Positions 54,079-63,185 of a stretch of 64,000 bases of DNA are shown in pieces. The notes beneath the pieces were generated by a model. The model did not search any database. It was not told where the DNA came from and saw only the letters and a program-made list of their open reading frames with translations. Both the position numbers and the translations under genes were made by a program. Numbering within the stretch: position 1 is the stretch's first letter; the number at the start of each line of letters is the position of its first letter. Source of the stretch: an uncultured Flavobacteriales bacterium (GTDB lineage: Bacteria; Bacteroidota; Bacteroidia; Flavobacteriales_D; Parvicellaceae); the NCBI GenBank assembly GCA_943787535.1, contig CALSMU010000008.1:1-64000 (forward strand). Direction: 5' to 3'.

Positions 54079-55236
54079 ATGATAAAAGTTGGAGTTATAG
54101 GATCTGGATCGATGGGAAGTGGAATTGCGCAAGTTGCTGCTACTGCCGGACATGAAGTTGTGCTATTCGATACCAATCAAGATGCGTTGGAGAAAGCAAT
54201 GAATAAATTGCAAAAGATTTTAGCTCGTTTGGTTGAAAAAGGAAGAATAGATGCGTCTACTTCTACTGAAATATTTGATAGAATTACTCCTGCATCCAAC
54301 TTAAACGAAATGCAAGGGTCTGGGATTGTTATTGAAGCAATTATCGAGAACTTGGAAATAAAGAAATCAGTATTTAGTCGGTTGGAAGAGATTTGTGGAG
54401 ATGATTGTGTTCTAGCCACTAATACTTCATCACTATCTGTTGCTGCAATTGCAGCAGCTTGTAAAAATCCAAATAGAGTAATAGGTGTTCACTTTTTTAA
54501 TCCTGCTCCTTTGATGCCATTGGTAGAAATTATTCCAGCCATTCAAACTAAAGAAGCGATTACATCAGCAACAAGAGAATTGGTAGGTAGCTGGAAAAAA
54601 GTAACTGTATTAGCAAAAGATACTCCTGGTTTTATTGTAAATAGAGTTGCCCGACCTTTTTACGGAGAAGCATTGCGAATTTATGAAGAGGGAATTGCGG
54701 ATTTTGCTACAATTGATTGGGCAATGAAAGAAATTGCAGGGTTTAGAATGGGCCCATTTACGCTAATGGATTTTATTGGTAATGATATAAACTATACGGT
54801 TACTGAGACTGTGTTTGCGGCGTTTTATTATGATCAACGATACAAACCTTCATTTACGCAAAAAAGACATTCAGAGGCTGGATGGTACGGTCGTAAATCG
54901 GGTAGGGGATACTATGATTATGCAGAAGGAGGAGAAATGCCTATTGCAAATGAAAATAAAGAGTTAGGAGATCAAATTGTATGGAGAGTACTAGTGATGT
55001 TGATTAACGAGGCAGCTGATGCTTTGTTCCTGAATGTAGCTTCCAAAGAAGATATAGATTTAGCAATGACAAAAGGAGTGAATTATCCTAAAGGGTTATT
55101 AGCTTGGGCAGATGAAATAGGAATTCAGAAATGTGTAGATGGCTTGGATGATTTGTACAATGAATATTTAGAAGATCGTTATAGGTGTAGTCCAATGCTT
55201 CGAAGAATGGCAAAATCTGGCAACACATTTTATTGA
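54079..55236 (+). CDS. 3-hydroxyacyl-CoA (3-hydroxybutyryl-CoA) dehydrogenase
   Basis: VGVIGSGSMGSGIAQVAATAGHEVVLFD; HFFNPAPLMPLVEII; KDTPGFIVNRV. Confidence 0.95.
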   Translation: MIKVGVIGSGSMGSGIAQVAATAGHEVVLFDTNQDALEKAMNKLQKILARLVEKGRIDASTSTEIFDRITPASNLNEMQGSGIVIEAIIENLEIKKSVFSRLEEICGDDCVLATNTSSLSVAAIAAACKNPNRVIGVHFFNPAPLMPLVEIIPAIQTKEAITSATRELVGSWKKVTVLAKDTPGFIVNRVARPFYGEALRIYEEGIADFATIDWAMKEIAGFRMGPFTLMDFIGNDINYTVTETVFAAFYYDQRYKPSFTQKRHSEAGWYGRKSGRGYYDYAEGGEMPIANENKELGDQIVWRVLVMLINEAADALFLNVASKEDIDLAMTKGVNYPKGLLAWADEIGIQKCVDGLDDLYNEYLEDRYRCSPMLRRMAKSGNTFY

Positions 55237-55257
55237 TAGATAAGAATTATTAGACAT

Positions 55258-55287
55258 AAAAAAGCTCGGTATTTACCGAGCTTTTTT
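55258..55287 (+). terminator. Intrinsic terminator (bidirectional potential)
   Basis: AAAAAGCTCGGT-attt-ACCGAGCTTTTTT between convergent genes. Confidence 0.9.
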
Positions 55288-55306
55288 ATAATAAATCTAA
55301 AGTAGT

Positions 55307-55669
55307 TTATTCAACTTCTTCGGTTCCTTCTTCTTCTGTGTCACCTTCTTCACTCCCGTGCCCACATTTTCCTTCTCCACATTTCATGTCCGAACATTTA
55401 TGTTCCGCTTCCTGATTACAAGCAGCTTTACAAGCAGCTTTGCATTCGTCCGAACATTCTTCGTCAGTGCAATCAGCTGTACAGTTTTTTTTACATGTTT
55501 CTTTACATTCTTTAGAACATTCTTTGTCTTTAGAACAGCACTTTTCTGCGTCTTCACCTTCTTTCAATTCTGTTTTTTCATCTGTAGATTCAGCCTCTCC
55601 ACAAGAAGAAATTGTTGCAGTAGCAAATAACATTGCTAATATTCCGAATCCGAATAATATTTTTTTCAT
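55307..55669 (-). CDS. Cys-rich acidic lipoprotein
   Basis: Lipobox TISSC; CCSKDKECSKECKETCKKNCTADCTDEECSDECKAACKAAC CxxxC pattern. Confidence 0.8.
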   Translation of the reverse strand: MKKILFGFGILAMLFATATISSCGEAESTDEKTELKEGEDAEKCCSKDKECSKECKETCKKNCTADCTDEECSDECKAACKAACNQEAEHKCSDMKCGEGKCGHGSEEGDTEEEGTEEVE

Positions 55670-55702
55670 TTTTTTATTAGTTTAATAGTTGTATTTATAA
55701 TT

Positions 55703-55730
55703 AAAAAAAGCCAAGTTTTAGCTTGGCTTT
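55703..55730 (-). terminator. Intrinsic terminator, minus strand
   Basis: On minus strand AAAGCCAAG-ctaaaa-CTTGGCTTT followed by T run. Confidence 0.85.
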
Positions 55731-55744
55731 AATATCGTTTGTAA

Positions 55745-55982
55745 TTATTTAGAACTAGTTTCAGTCTTTTTAGCACAAGATTTTGCACCTTTCTTTTTAC
55801 AACATTTTTTTGTTGTAGTAGCGGCAGTTCCATTAGTAGCAGCTTTCTTCTTGCAACAAGATTTTTTAGCACAAGACTTTTTTCGTTTCTGTTTTTGTCA
55901 CTTCAGTAGTAGAAGTAGTTTGAGCAGAAACCCCAATTGCCATAAATGCAACAAGTCCGAATGATAAGATTACTTTTTTCAT
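55745..55982 (-). pseudogene. Frame-split small exported Lys/Cys-rich protein
   Basis: Frame 1: MKKVILSFGLVAFMAIGVSAQTTSTTEVTKTETKKVLC*; shifting at an A6 run (55878-55883) gives ...TETKKSCAKKSCCKKKAATNGTAATTTKKCCKKKGAKSCAKKTETSSK*. Confidence 0.7.
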
Positions 55983-56034
55983 ATATATTAGGTTTCAATT
56001 TTTTGAAATAATTATTTCTCAAATATACATTAAA

Positions 56035-56691
56035 TTAATCAAAAGTTGCCAGCACAGTTTGACTACCAACGACATTTTGATTTATTTTAACACTTATTGT
56101 GCTTTTTAAAGGGATGAAAACGTCTATTCTAGAACCAAACTTTATAAATCCAGCTTCTTTATCTTGCCGAGCTTCTTCTCCTTCTTTTCCAAAATAAACA
56201 ATCCTTCTAGCTACTGCTCCTGCAATCTGCCTGAATAAAATTTTTCTGCCTTCGGTGTCTTCAACAACTATAGTGGTTCTTTCATTTTCTGTAGATGATT
56301 TGGGGTGCCATGCGACTAAATACTTCCCGGGATGATATTTGAAATATTTTACAATTCCATTTATTGGGTACCACTGGCAATGGACATTTAAAGGGGACAT
56401 AAATATACTAATCTGTGTATATTTGTCATTTAAATATTCAGTTTCCATTACCTCTTCTATAACAACTACTTTTCCATCTGAGGGGGCAAGTATTTTATTG
56501 CCATCAATTGTTACACCTCTTTTTGGGACTCGAAAAAAGGATACTATAAGAAAAAAGAAAATAATAGATGCACCTACTAATATTGACCATATCCATACTA
56601 TAGGGATAAAATAGATAAGTGCACAATCTATTGCTGCTAGAAGTAAGAAAAATAGTGTGATAATTTTAAAACCTTCGTTATGTATTTTCAT
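56035..56691 (-). CDS. psd: Phosphatidylserine decarboxylase
   Basis: FFRVPKRGV; ILAPSDGKVVVIEEV; GFIKFGSRIDVFIP. Confidence 0.95.
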   Translation of the reverse strand: MKIHNEGFKIITLFFLLLAAIDCALIYFIPIVWIWSILVGASIIFFFLIVSFFRVPKRGVTIDGNKILAPSDGKVVVIEEVMETEYLNDKYTQISIFMSPLNVHCQWYPINGIVKYFKYHPGKYLVAWHPKSSTENERTTIVVEDTEGRKILFRQIAGAVARRIVYFGKEGEEARQDKEAGFIKFGSRIDVFIPLKSTISVKINQNVVGSQTVLATFD

Positions 56692-56707
56692 GGATGTATT
56701 TAATAAC

Positions 56708-57547
56708 TTATATCAAATCTACAAAATGTAAATATGCTAATACGAATGGTGCGGAAAATAATACTCCGTCAAATCTATCTAGTATCCCTCCGTGTCCTGG
56801 TAGAATATTCCCTGAATCTTTTACGCCAGTGCTTCTTTTTATCTGGGACTCGGTTAAGTCTCCCAATGTTCCAAACACTACAATTAACAATGAGCAAGTC
56901 ATCCAATGCAAAATAGAACTTTCGGTAAAGAAGGCAAATAAAAATCCTGTAGCTAATGCAACAACAGCTCCGCCTATTGCCCCTTCCCATGTTTTGTTAG
57001 GTGAAATACGTTCGAATAATTTTGTTTTACCAAAAGCAGAGCCGGCTAAATACGCTCCCGTATCATTTGCCCATTGTATTACAAAGAATCCTAATAAAAA
57101 AACGTAATCATACCTATCATTGATTTCCAAAACTTCTTCATAGGGAGAACTATAAGCGAAAAAATTTAGTATGGAAAAAGGAATTACCACGTACATTACC
57201 CCCATTACAGAAAAGGCAAAGTTTGATACTGGTGTTTCACTCTTTCGAAAGAGTTCAATTACTACTAATAAGACTAACAAAGGAAAGATAAACAGTAAGT
57301 AAGAGAAATCTCCATATCCAAAACTAAAATAAACGATGATTCCATAAATTAGTCCGCCAACAACAGAGGAGATGCTCTTTTTTGGCTTAAAACCACCTTT
57401 TTCCATGAGTTTGAAAAACTCAAGCAAGCCAAGTATAGAAATAACGAAAAAGAGTCCCGCCACGGAATATTTATTCCAGACAATGGCACCAATCAATACC
57501 GCGACAAATACGGCTCCGGTGATTGCTCTTGTGAGTAATTCTTTCAA
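56708..57547 (-). CDS. cdsA: Phosphatidate cytidylyltransferase
   Basis: FFVIQWANDTGAYLAGSAFGKTKLFERISPNKTWEGAIGG; KDSGNILPGHGGILDRFDGVLFSAP. Confidence 0.97.
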   Translation of the reverse strand: MKELLTRAITGAVFVAVLIGAIVWNKYSVAGLFFVISILGLLEFFKLMEKGGFKPKKSISSVVGGLIYGIIVYFSFGYGDFSYLLFIFPLLVLLVVIELFRKSETPVSNFAFSVMGVMYVVIPFSILNFFAYSSPYEEVLEINDRYDYVFLLGFFVIQWANDTGAYLAGSAFGKTKLFERISPNKTWEGAIGGAVVALATGFLFAFFTESSILHWMTCSLLIVVFGTLGDLTESQIKRSTGVKDSGNILPGHGGILDRFDGVLFSAPFVLAYLHFVDLI

Positions 57548-57553
57548 ACTTGA

Positions 57554-59626
57554 TTAATTCGTTTTTTCTTCAGGTTTAAATTCATTATTATCATTTGAAT
57601 CAACTCCTTCTGGTTTTCCTTCCTTACTATCTTCGCTTTTTTCTATTGGATTTACTTCTGGTGCTTTGGGTATTTTAACTTTAGATTCTGCTTGTACTTC
57701 TTCGGTTTTTTCTTTTTCTACCCAAGCCCTTTTCCCAAAGACAGCTTCCAAGTCGTCTTTAAAGATAACCTCTTTTTCTAATAGTTTATCTGCTAATAGA
57801 GTTAGTTTGTCCTTGTTCTTTTCCAAGAGTTTTATTGCTCTTTGATATTGCTCTTCAATCATGTTTTTTACTTCATCATCAATTAGCTTTGCAGTGTCAT
57901 CGCTATAAGGTTTAGAAAACCCATAACCATCACCTTGAGAATTATAATAGGAAACGTTTCCAACTTTTTCATTTAAGCCATAAATACTAACCATTGCTGT
58001 AGCTGTTTTGGTTACTTTTTCCAAATCGCTTAATGCTCCTGTGGAAATTTTTCCAAAAGTTACTAATTCCGCTGCTCTACCTCCTAAAGCAGCACACATT
58101 TCATCCAGTAGTTGCTCAGTAGTGGTAATTTGTCTCTCTTCTGGCAAATACCATGCAGCACCTAAACTTTTTCCTCTTGGAACTATAGTTACCTTCACAA
58201 GAGGGTTTGCATGTTCAACCATCCAACTAACTGTAGCATGTCCAGCTTCGTGTATTGCAATTGCTTTCTTTTCTTCTTTGGAAATGATTTTATTTTTCTT
58301 TTCTAATCCACCAATAATTCGATCAACTGCATCTAAAAAGTCTTGTTTTTCGACTTGTTTCTTATCAAATCTTGCAGCAATCAGAGCTGCCTCGTTACAA
58401 ATGTTTGCAATATCTGCTCCACTAAAACCTGGTGTTTGTTTCGCCAAAAAGTCAATGTCAAGATCTGTTACTTTTTTCAGCGGCTTTAAATGAACGTCGA
58501 ATATTGCTCTTCGCTCATTTAAATCTGGCATATCAACATAAATTTGCCTGTCAAAACGCCCAGCTCTCAATAATGCTTTATCCAAAACATCAGCTCTGTT
58601 TGTAGCCGCAAGAATAATTACACCATTGTTCGTTCCAAAACCGTCCATTTCAGTTAAAAGTTGATTCAATGTGTTTTCTCTCTCATCATTCGATCCCATA
58701 TTAGGGTTCTTTCCTCTAGCGCGACCAATTGCATCAATTTCATCAATAAAGATTATGCTTGGCGCTTTTTCCTTGGCTTGTTTGAATAAATCCCTAACTC
58801 TGGATGCTCCAACTCCAACAAACATTTCGACGAAATCTGATCCAGAAAGAGAGAAGAAAGGGACCTCAGCTTCTCCGGCAACAGCTTTTGCAAGTAATGT
58901 TTTTCCTGTTCCAGGAGGTCCTACTAGTAATGCGCCTTTTGGAATTTTTGCTCCTAAATCAGTATATTTTTTAGGTTTTTTTAGAAATTCCACAATCTCT
59001 TGCACCTCTTCTTTTGCTTCTTCCAATCCCGCTACATCTTTAAAGCTGACATTGGTGCTTTTTCCTTTTCCAAATACTTGAGCTTTCGATTTTCCAATGT
59101 TAAAGATTTGACTTCCGCCTCCTCCAGCGCCTCCTCCAACACGTTTCATGATAAACACCCATACTGCAATCATGATTACAATAAAGATTAACCAGCTAAA
59201 AAGTTCTCTTCCATAGTTTTCTTCAGTAGTTCCTTTGACCTCTATTCCATATTGATTTTCCCAAATTGTAATATCATCCTTTAATTTCTCATCATTTAAA
59301 ATAGTAAAAAAGTAATGTGGACCCCTGTTACTGCCGCCAAATAAACTCTTTTCATCAAGGGTTTTATGCGTGTCATTACTCAATGATTCTTGCTTTATGT
59401 AAATCCGCACAATTTCCTTGTTGACAATCTCAAGTTTTGCAACTTGATCTTTTTCCAGCATTTCAGTCCGAAATTTTTGAGGAGTTATTTCTCTTACTCC
59501 TCCATCCCAATTGAACAGGTTGATTGAAATAAGAATAACGGCTATAATAGCATAAATCCAGTAAAAGTTAAATGCTGGTTTTTTTCCTTTACTATTTGTA
59601 GTTTTTTTTGGTTGCTTATTCGCCAT
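57554..59626 (-). CDS. ftsH: ATP-dependent zinc metalloprotease FtsH
   Basis: [35 protein letters not shown] motif [19 protein letters not shown]. Confidence 0.99.
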   Translation of the reverse strand: MANKQPKKTTNSKGKKPAFNFYWIYAIIAVILISINLFNWDGGVREITPQKFRTEMLEKDQVAKLEIVNKEIVRIYIKQESLSNDTHKTLDEKSLFGGSNRGPHYFFTILNDEKLKDDITIWENQYGIEVKGTTEENYGRELFSWLIFIVIMIAVWVFIMKRVGGGAGGGGSQIFNIGKSKAQVFGKGKSTNVSFKDVAGLEEAKEEVQEIVEFLKKPKKYTDLGAKIPKGALLVGPPGTGKTLLAKAVAGEAEVPFFSLSGSDFVEMFVGVGASRVRDLFKQAKEKAPSIIFIDEIDAIGRARGKNPNMGSNDERENTLNQLLTEMDGFGTNNGVIILAATNRADVLDKALLRAGRFDRQIYVDMPDLNERRAIFDVHLKPLKKVTDLDIDFLAKQTPGFSGADIANICNEAALIAARFDKKQVEKQDFLDAVDRIIGGLEKKNKIISKEEKKAIAIHEAGHATVSWMVEHANPLVKVTIVPRGKSLGAAWYLPEERQITTTEQLLDEMCAALGGRAAELVTFGKISTGALSDLEKVTKTATAMVSIYGLNEKVGNVSYYNSQGDGYGFSKPYSDDTAKLIDDEVKNMIEEQYQRAIKLLEKNKDKLTLLADKLLEKEVIFKDDLEAVFGKRAWVEKEKTEEVQAESKVKIPKAPEVNPIEKSEDSKEGKPEGVDSNDNNEFKPEEKTN

Positions 59627-59684
59627 TTTAATGTTTTTTCAATGATATTGTTTCGTCTGATTATTTAGGACGAATCAAACCAAA

Positions 59685-60089
59685 TTATATTGTAATGTCT
59701 TCAATCTTTTCTATTTGAGCATCTCCCCAAAGACCTTCGATATTGTAAAATTCTCTAGCGTCACTGTAAAAGACATGGGCAACTACATCCACATAGTCCA
59801 ATAATATCCACTCCGCATTTGTTTTACCTTCTTGATGCCAAGGCTTCTGATTAATATCTGTTAGTGTGGTTTCAGCTATTGATTTTGATATTGCTTCAAC
59901 TTGTGTTGAAGAATTACCATGACAAATAACAAAAAAATCGGTTACTGCGCTCGGTATTTTACGTAAGTCAATACATACAATGTCGTGCGCATTTACCTCC
60001 TGCATTCCTTTTATAATCGCTTCTTTAAGCGCTTTAGAACTTATTTTTTTAGTTACTTTCATTAAGAAAATTAATTTTTTGTGCGGCAA
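59685..60089 (-). CDS. rsfS: Ribosome silencing factor
   Basis: DIVCIDLRKIPSAVTDFFVICHGNSSTQVEAI; EWILLDYVDVVAHVF. Confidence 0.95.
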   Translation of the reverse strand: MPHKKLIFLMKVTKKISSKALKEAIIKGMQEVNAHDIVCIDLRKIPSAVTDFFVICHGNSSTQVEAISKSIAETTLTDINQKPWHQEGKTNAEWILLDYVDVVAHVFYSDAREFYNIEGLWGDAQIEKIEDITI

Positions 60090-60148
60090 AAGTAAATAAT
60101 TCTTGATTAGAAACCCTTATTTTCGACAATTATCAACACCTTTTAGAA

Positions 60149-60901
60149 TTGCCAGAAACATTGTACATAGGGAAAAATATCATTGAATTAGATGTAGTTG
60201 ATTCAACAAATAATTACGCTTCTAAATTAGTCGCAAATCAGGAGGCTTTGGATGGTACAGTTGTCGTGGCTCATTTTCAAGGAGAAGGAAAGGGGCAAAG
60301 AGGTAATGTGTGGAGTTCTGAACCGGGTAAAAACCTTACCTTTTCATTGGTGCTTAATCCAAAAAGAGTCGCACCAAGCGAAGCATTTGTAATTAGCAAA
60401 ATAGTTTCATTAGCAATATGTAAATATTTAGAATCGGTTATAGATGAGGATGTTTTTATAAAATGGCCCAATGATATTTATGTCGGTGAAAAGAAAATTT
60501 GCGGAATTTTAATTGAAAACCAATTTAAAGGTAACAATTTCGAATACGCAATAATTGGAATTGGATTAAATGTGAATCAAACTAATTTCCAAAATTTGCC
60601 TCGAGTGACAAGCTTATTCCTTGAATCGAAAAAAGAATTAGATTTAAAATCGGTGTTAAACGAACTTTTAAAAAGTATCGAAATATTTTATTTACGGTTT
60701 CAAAGGGAAGGTGTTTCTTCGATACATGAAGAATATCTTGCCAATCTATTGTTCGTTGATGAAATGCGCAGATACAAAACCTCGCAAGGAGATATTACAG
60801 GGAAAATTGTAAACGTACTTTCAAGCGGTCAATTAGAAATTAAAACAAAAGAGGGGCAGTTATTTAATTTCGACATCAAGGAATTAGAGTTTGTGTTTTA
60901 A
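60149..60901 (+). CDS. birA: Biotin--[acetyl-CoA-carboxylase] ligase (TTG start)
   Basis: DVVDSTNNYASKL; GEGKGQRGNVWSSEPGKNL; IKWPNDIYVGEKKICGILIE. Confidence 0.95.
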   Translation: MPETLYIGKNIIELDVVDSTNNYASKLVANQEALDGTVVVAHFQGEGKGQRGNVWSSEPGKNLTFSLVLNPKRVAPSEAFVISKIVSLAICKYLESVIDEDVFIKWPNDIYVGEKKICGILIENQFKGNNFEYAIIGIGLNVNQTNFQNLPRVTSLFLESKKELDLKSVLNELLKSIEIFYLRFQREGVSSIHEEYLANLLFVDEMRRYKTSQGDITGKIVNVLSSGQLEIKTKEGQLFNFDIKELEFVF

Positions 60902-61306
60902 ACTCCTTCTTTTACTTTAACCAACCTATCAGCCATATAGTCAAATAGGTTGTTTAGAGGTTTTTCAACCATCATTTTTAAGAATGGGTTGATGTCTGCT
61001 TCACATAATAGTTGTGCATCACAAGTAGCACCGGATTCTGTTAGGACAACGTTTAAGGAAAACGAAAATGGAGAATTTTCGCCACTTACCAAATGGATTT
61101 CATTGTGCGGTAACCCATTTTTGTAAACTAAGAGTTAGTTTATACGTCTTTTGAATTTTGAACGAACACTTTTTCTCGTCAGACTCCCAACTAGAAATTT
61201 TATCTTTTGGTAAAAGTAATTCGTAGTTATTTAAATCGGTTAGAAAAGTATAGCATTCTTCTGCACTACAAGCTACATTTACTTTTTTACTTTCTATTTT
61301 GGTCAT
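60898..61306 (-). pseudogene. SRPBCC-family protein split by a frameshift
   Basis: ORFs 61100-61360 (MTKIESKKVNVACSAEECYTFLTDLNNYELLLP...KTYKLTL) and 60898-61092 join via VYKNGLPHNEIHLVSGENSPFSF after removing one nt near 61129. Confidence 0.75.
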
Positions 61307-61323
61307 ACTATAAAGTTCTAAAT

Positions 61324-61968
61324 TTAATTCTGTTTCCAAGAAGATGGACTTGTTCTCCATTCTTTAAGAGATGAAATGTCTTTTTCATTGATGTAATTGG
61401 AAGCTGTAGCTTGTTTTAATAAGCAAGTATAGTCACTCAAAGTAGTTAATTTGCAGTTAGCCCCTTTAAAATTTTCCTGAGCAATGCCAAACCCATAAGT
61501 AAAGATAGCAGCCATTCCTTTAACCTTACATCCAATTTCTCTAATTGCTTCCAAAGCATCTAGGCTGCTTTTGCCAGAAGAAACTAAATCTTCAACGATT
61601 ACAACATTTTGACTAGAATCTAAAACCCCTTCAACTTTATTTTGAAGACCATGGCCTTTGGTGGACGACCGAACATATACAAAAGGAATCCCCATTTCTT
61701 CAGCTACCAATGCCCCAATTGCAATGCCTCCAGTAGCAACTCCTGCTATTACATCCGGCTTTCCATAAGTATCTAAAATCATCTCGACAAATTGCTGCCT
61801 TATGTAGGTTCTTATTTTTGGATAAGACAATATTTTTCTATTATCGCAATATATTGGTGAGTTCCATCCAGATGCCCACGTAAAAGGTTTGTTAGGCTGT
61901 AATTTAATCGCCTTGATTTGTAACAAAAATTCTGCTACTTTTAACCCGCATTCTTTATTATTAAACAT
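61324..61968 (-). CDS. pyrE: Orotate phosphoribosyltransferase
   Basis: FTWASGWNSPIYCDNRKILSYP; GVATGGIAIGALVAEEMGIPFVYVRSSTKGHG; VVIVEDLVSSGKSSLDA. Confidence 0.97.
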   Translation of the reverse strand: MFNNKECGLKVAEFLLQIKAIKLQPNKPFTWASGWNSPIYCDNRKILSYPKIRTYIRQQFVEMILDTYGKPDVIAGVATGGIAIGALVAEEMGIPFVYVRSSTKGHGLQNKVEGVLDSSQNVVIVEDLVSSGKSSLDALEAIREIGCKVKGMAAIFTYGFGIAQENFKGANCKLTTLSDYTCLLKQATASNYINEKDISSLKEWRTSPSSWKQN

Positions 61969-61976
61969 GACTGCAA

Positions 61977-62591
61977 ATGTATAAAGTTTTTATTAAGAAT
62001 AAGCCACTATTCTTCATCGAAAATGATGAAGATATTTCAATATTAGACGCTAAATTAGTTTATTCGATTAATAATGATGATGATAAAGAAATGTTATTGG
62101 ATAAGCATGCCTCTTCGGAGGACTCTATATACATACGAGGAAGCAGTTTTGATGTGCTGTGGAAATTATTTTTTGGTAAATATAAAACAGTTCAGGCTGC
62201 CGGTGGAGTGGTCATTAATAATAAAAATCAACTTCTTTTTATCTTTAGAAATGGTTTTTGGGATTTGCCAAAAGGAAAAGTGGAGGATGAGGAAGCAATT
62301 GAAGTTGCAGCTATCCGAGAAGTAGAGGAGGAATGTGGGATTAGAAAACCAACATTAATAAGCAAGCTATTAGTGACGTATCACACATATGATACTTACG
62401 GAGAAAATTGTATAAAGCCAACCCATTGGTATTTAATGAAATATGATGGTGATGAAGATTTATTGCCGCAAGAAGAAGAAGGTATAACAAACGTACAGTG
62501 GGTAAATCGAGAAGATATAGCGTCCAAGATGTTAAATACTTATGGCTCTATCATCGATGTGATAGAAGCTTTTAAGAATAATAAAGAGTAA
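61977..62591 (+). CDS. NUDIX hydrolase
   Basis: GKVEDEEAIEVAAIREVEEECGI NUDIX box. Confidence 0.95.
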   Translation: MYKVFIKNKPLFFIENDEDISILDAKLVYSINNDDDKEMLLDKHASSEDSIYIRGSSFDVLWKLFFGKYKTVQAAGGVVINNKNQLLFIFRNGFWDLPKGKVEDEEAIEVAAIREVEEECGIRKPTLISKLLVTYHTYDTYGENCIKPTHWYLMKYDGDEDLLPQEEEGITNVQWVNREDIASKMLNTYGSIIDVIEAFKNNKE

Positions 62592-62614
62592 TTTTATAGA
62601 CCAATTTAGTAATA

Positions 62615-62968
62615 ATGTACATTAAAGTTATCAGTTGTCTTAAAGCTCCAAGTGGAGGTGTTGTTGCAGAATTGCAAATAGATCAAGAAGGTTTAAAGGC
62701 AAATAGCGTTTTATATTCTGCTAATTCAGGTAAAAGATGGAAAGTAGAGAGCAGGGTACTATACAGCTCTTTTAGAGAAGTTCAAAAGAGGTTTCCCTTT
62801 GAAAAAATACAAGTTATCCGGACCGAACTTTCAGATAAAAATAAAGAGAAATTGAAATTGGAAATGTGTGCAAAGGAAAATAAAAAAATATTCCAATATT
62901 ATATTAAAGCTGTTGGGCATAAACAAATCCCAGAGATTAATGAAAGTCTTATTTGCGCAGGGTATTAG
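62615..62968 (+). CDS. Hypothetical protein (117 aa)
   Basis: ORF 23 bp after the NUDIX gene, same strand. Confidence 0.6.
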   Translation: MYIKVISCLKAPSGGVVAELQIDQEGLKANSVLYSANSGKRWKVESRVLYSSFREVQKRFPFEKIQVIRTELSDKNKEKLKLEMCAKENKKIFQYYIKAVGHKQIPEINESLICAGY

Positions 62969-63185
62969 CTGTTTTTTTTTCTTTCCTGAATCATAAGCTG
63001 AATAATAGGTAGATGATAATTGTTTAAAGTCTATTTTTAGATTGTTTATTGTATAGAGTAATGAATTCATTTTCATATTCTGATTACTAAGACGCAGTCA
63101 TAATCTGTTTCCAAAAACATTTTTCAAAATACTGAATACTACCTTTTTGAAAATTTTACCTTTGTTGCATATTATCAAAAAGAGT

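Noticed and set aside
55358-55630. Phe/Ser/Thr-rich plus-strand ORF
   Set aside because: Shadow of the Cys/Glu/Lys-rich lipoprotein on the minus strand.
58008-58493. 161-aa plus-strand ORF
   Set aside because: Antisense of the ftsH AAA/protease region; no independent evidence.
63157-63164. TACCTTTG -7-like box upstream of tyrS
   Set aside because: Good -7 match, but the nearest TTG elements are not at 17-23 nt spacing; promoter not claimed.
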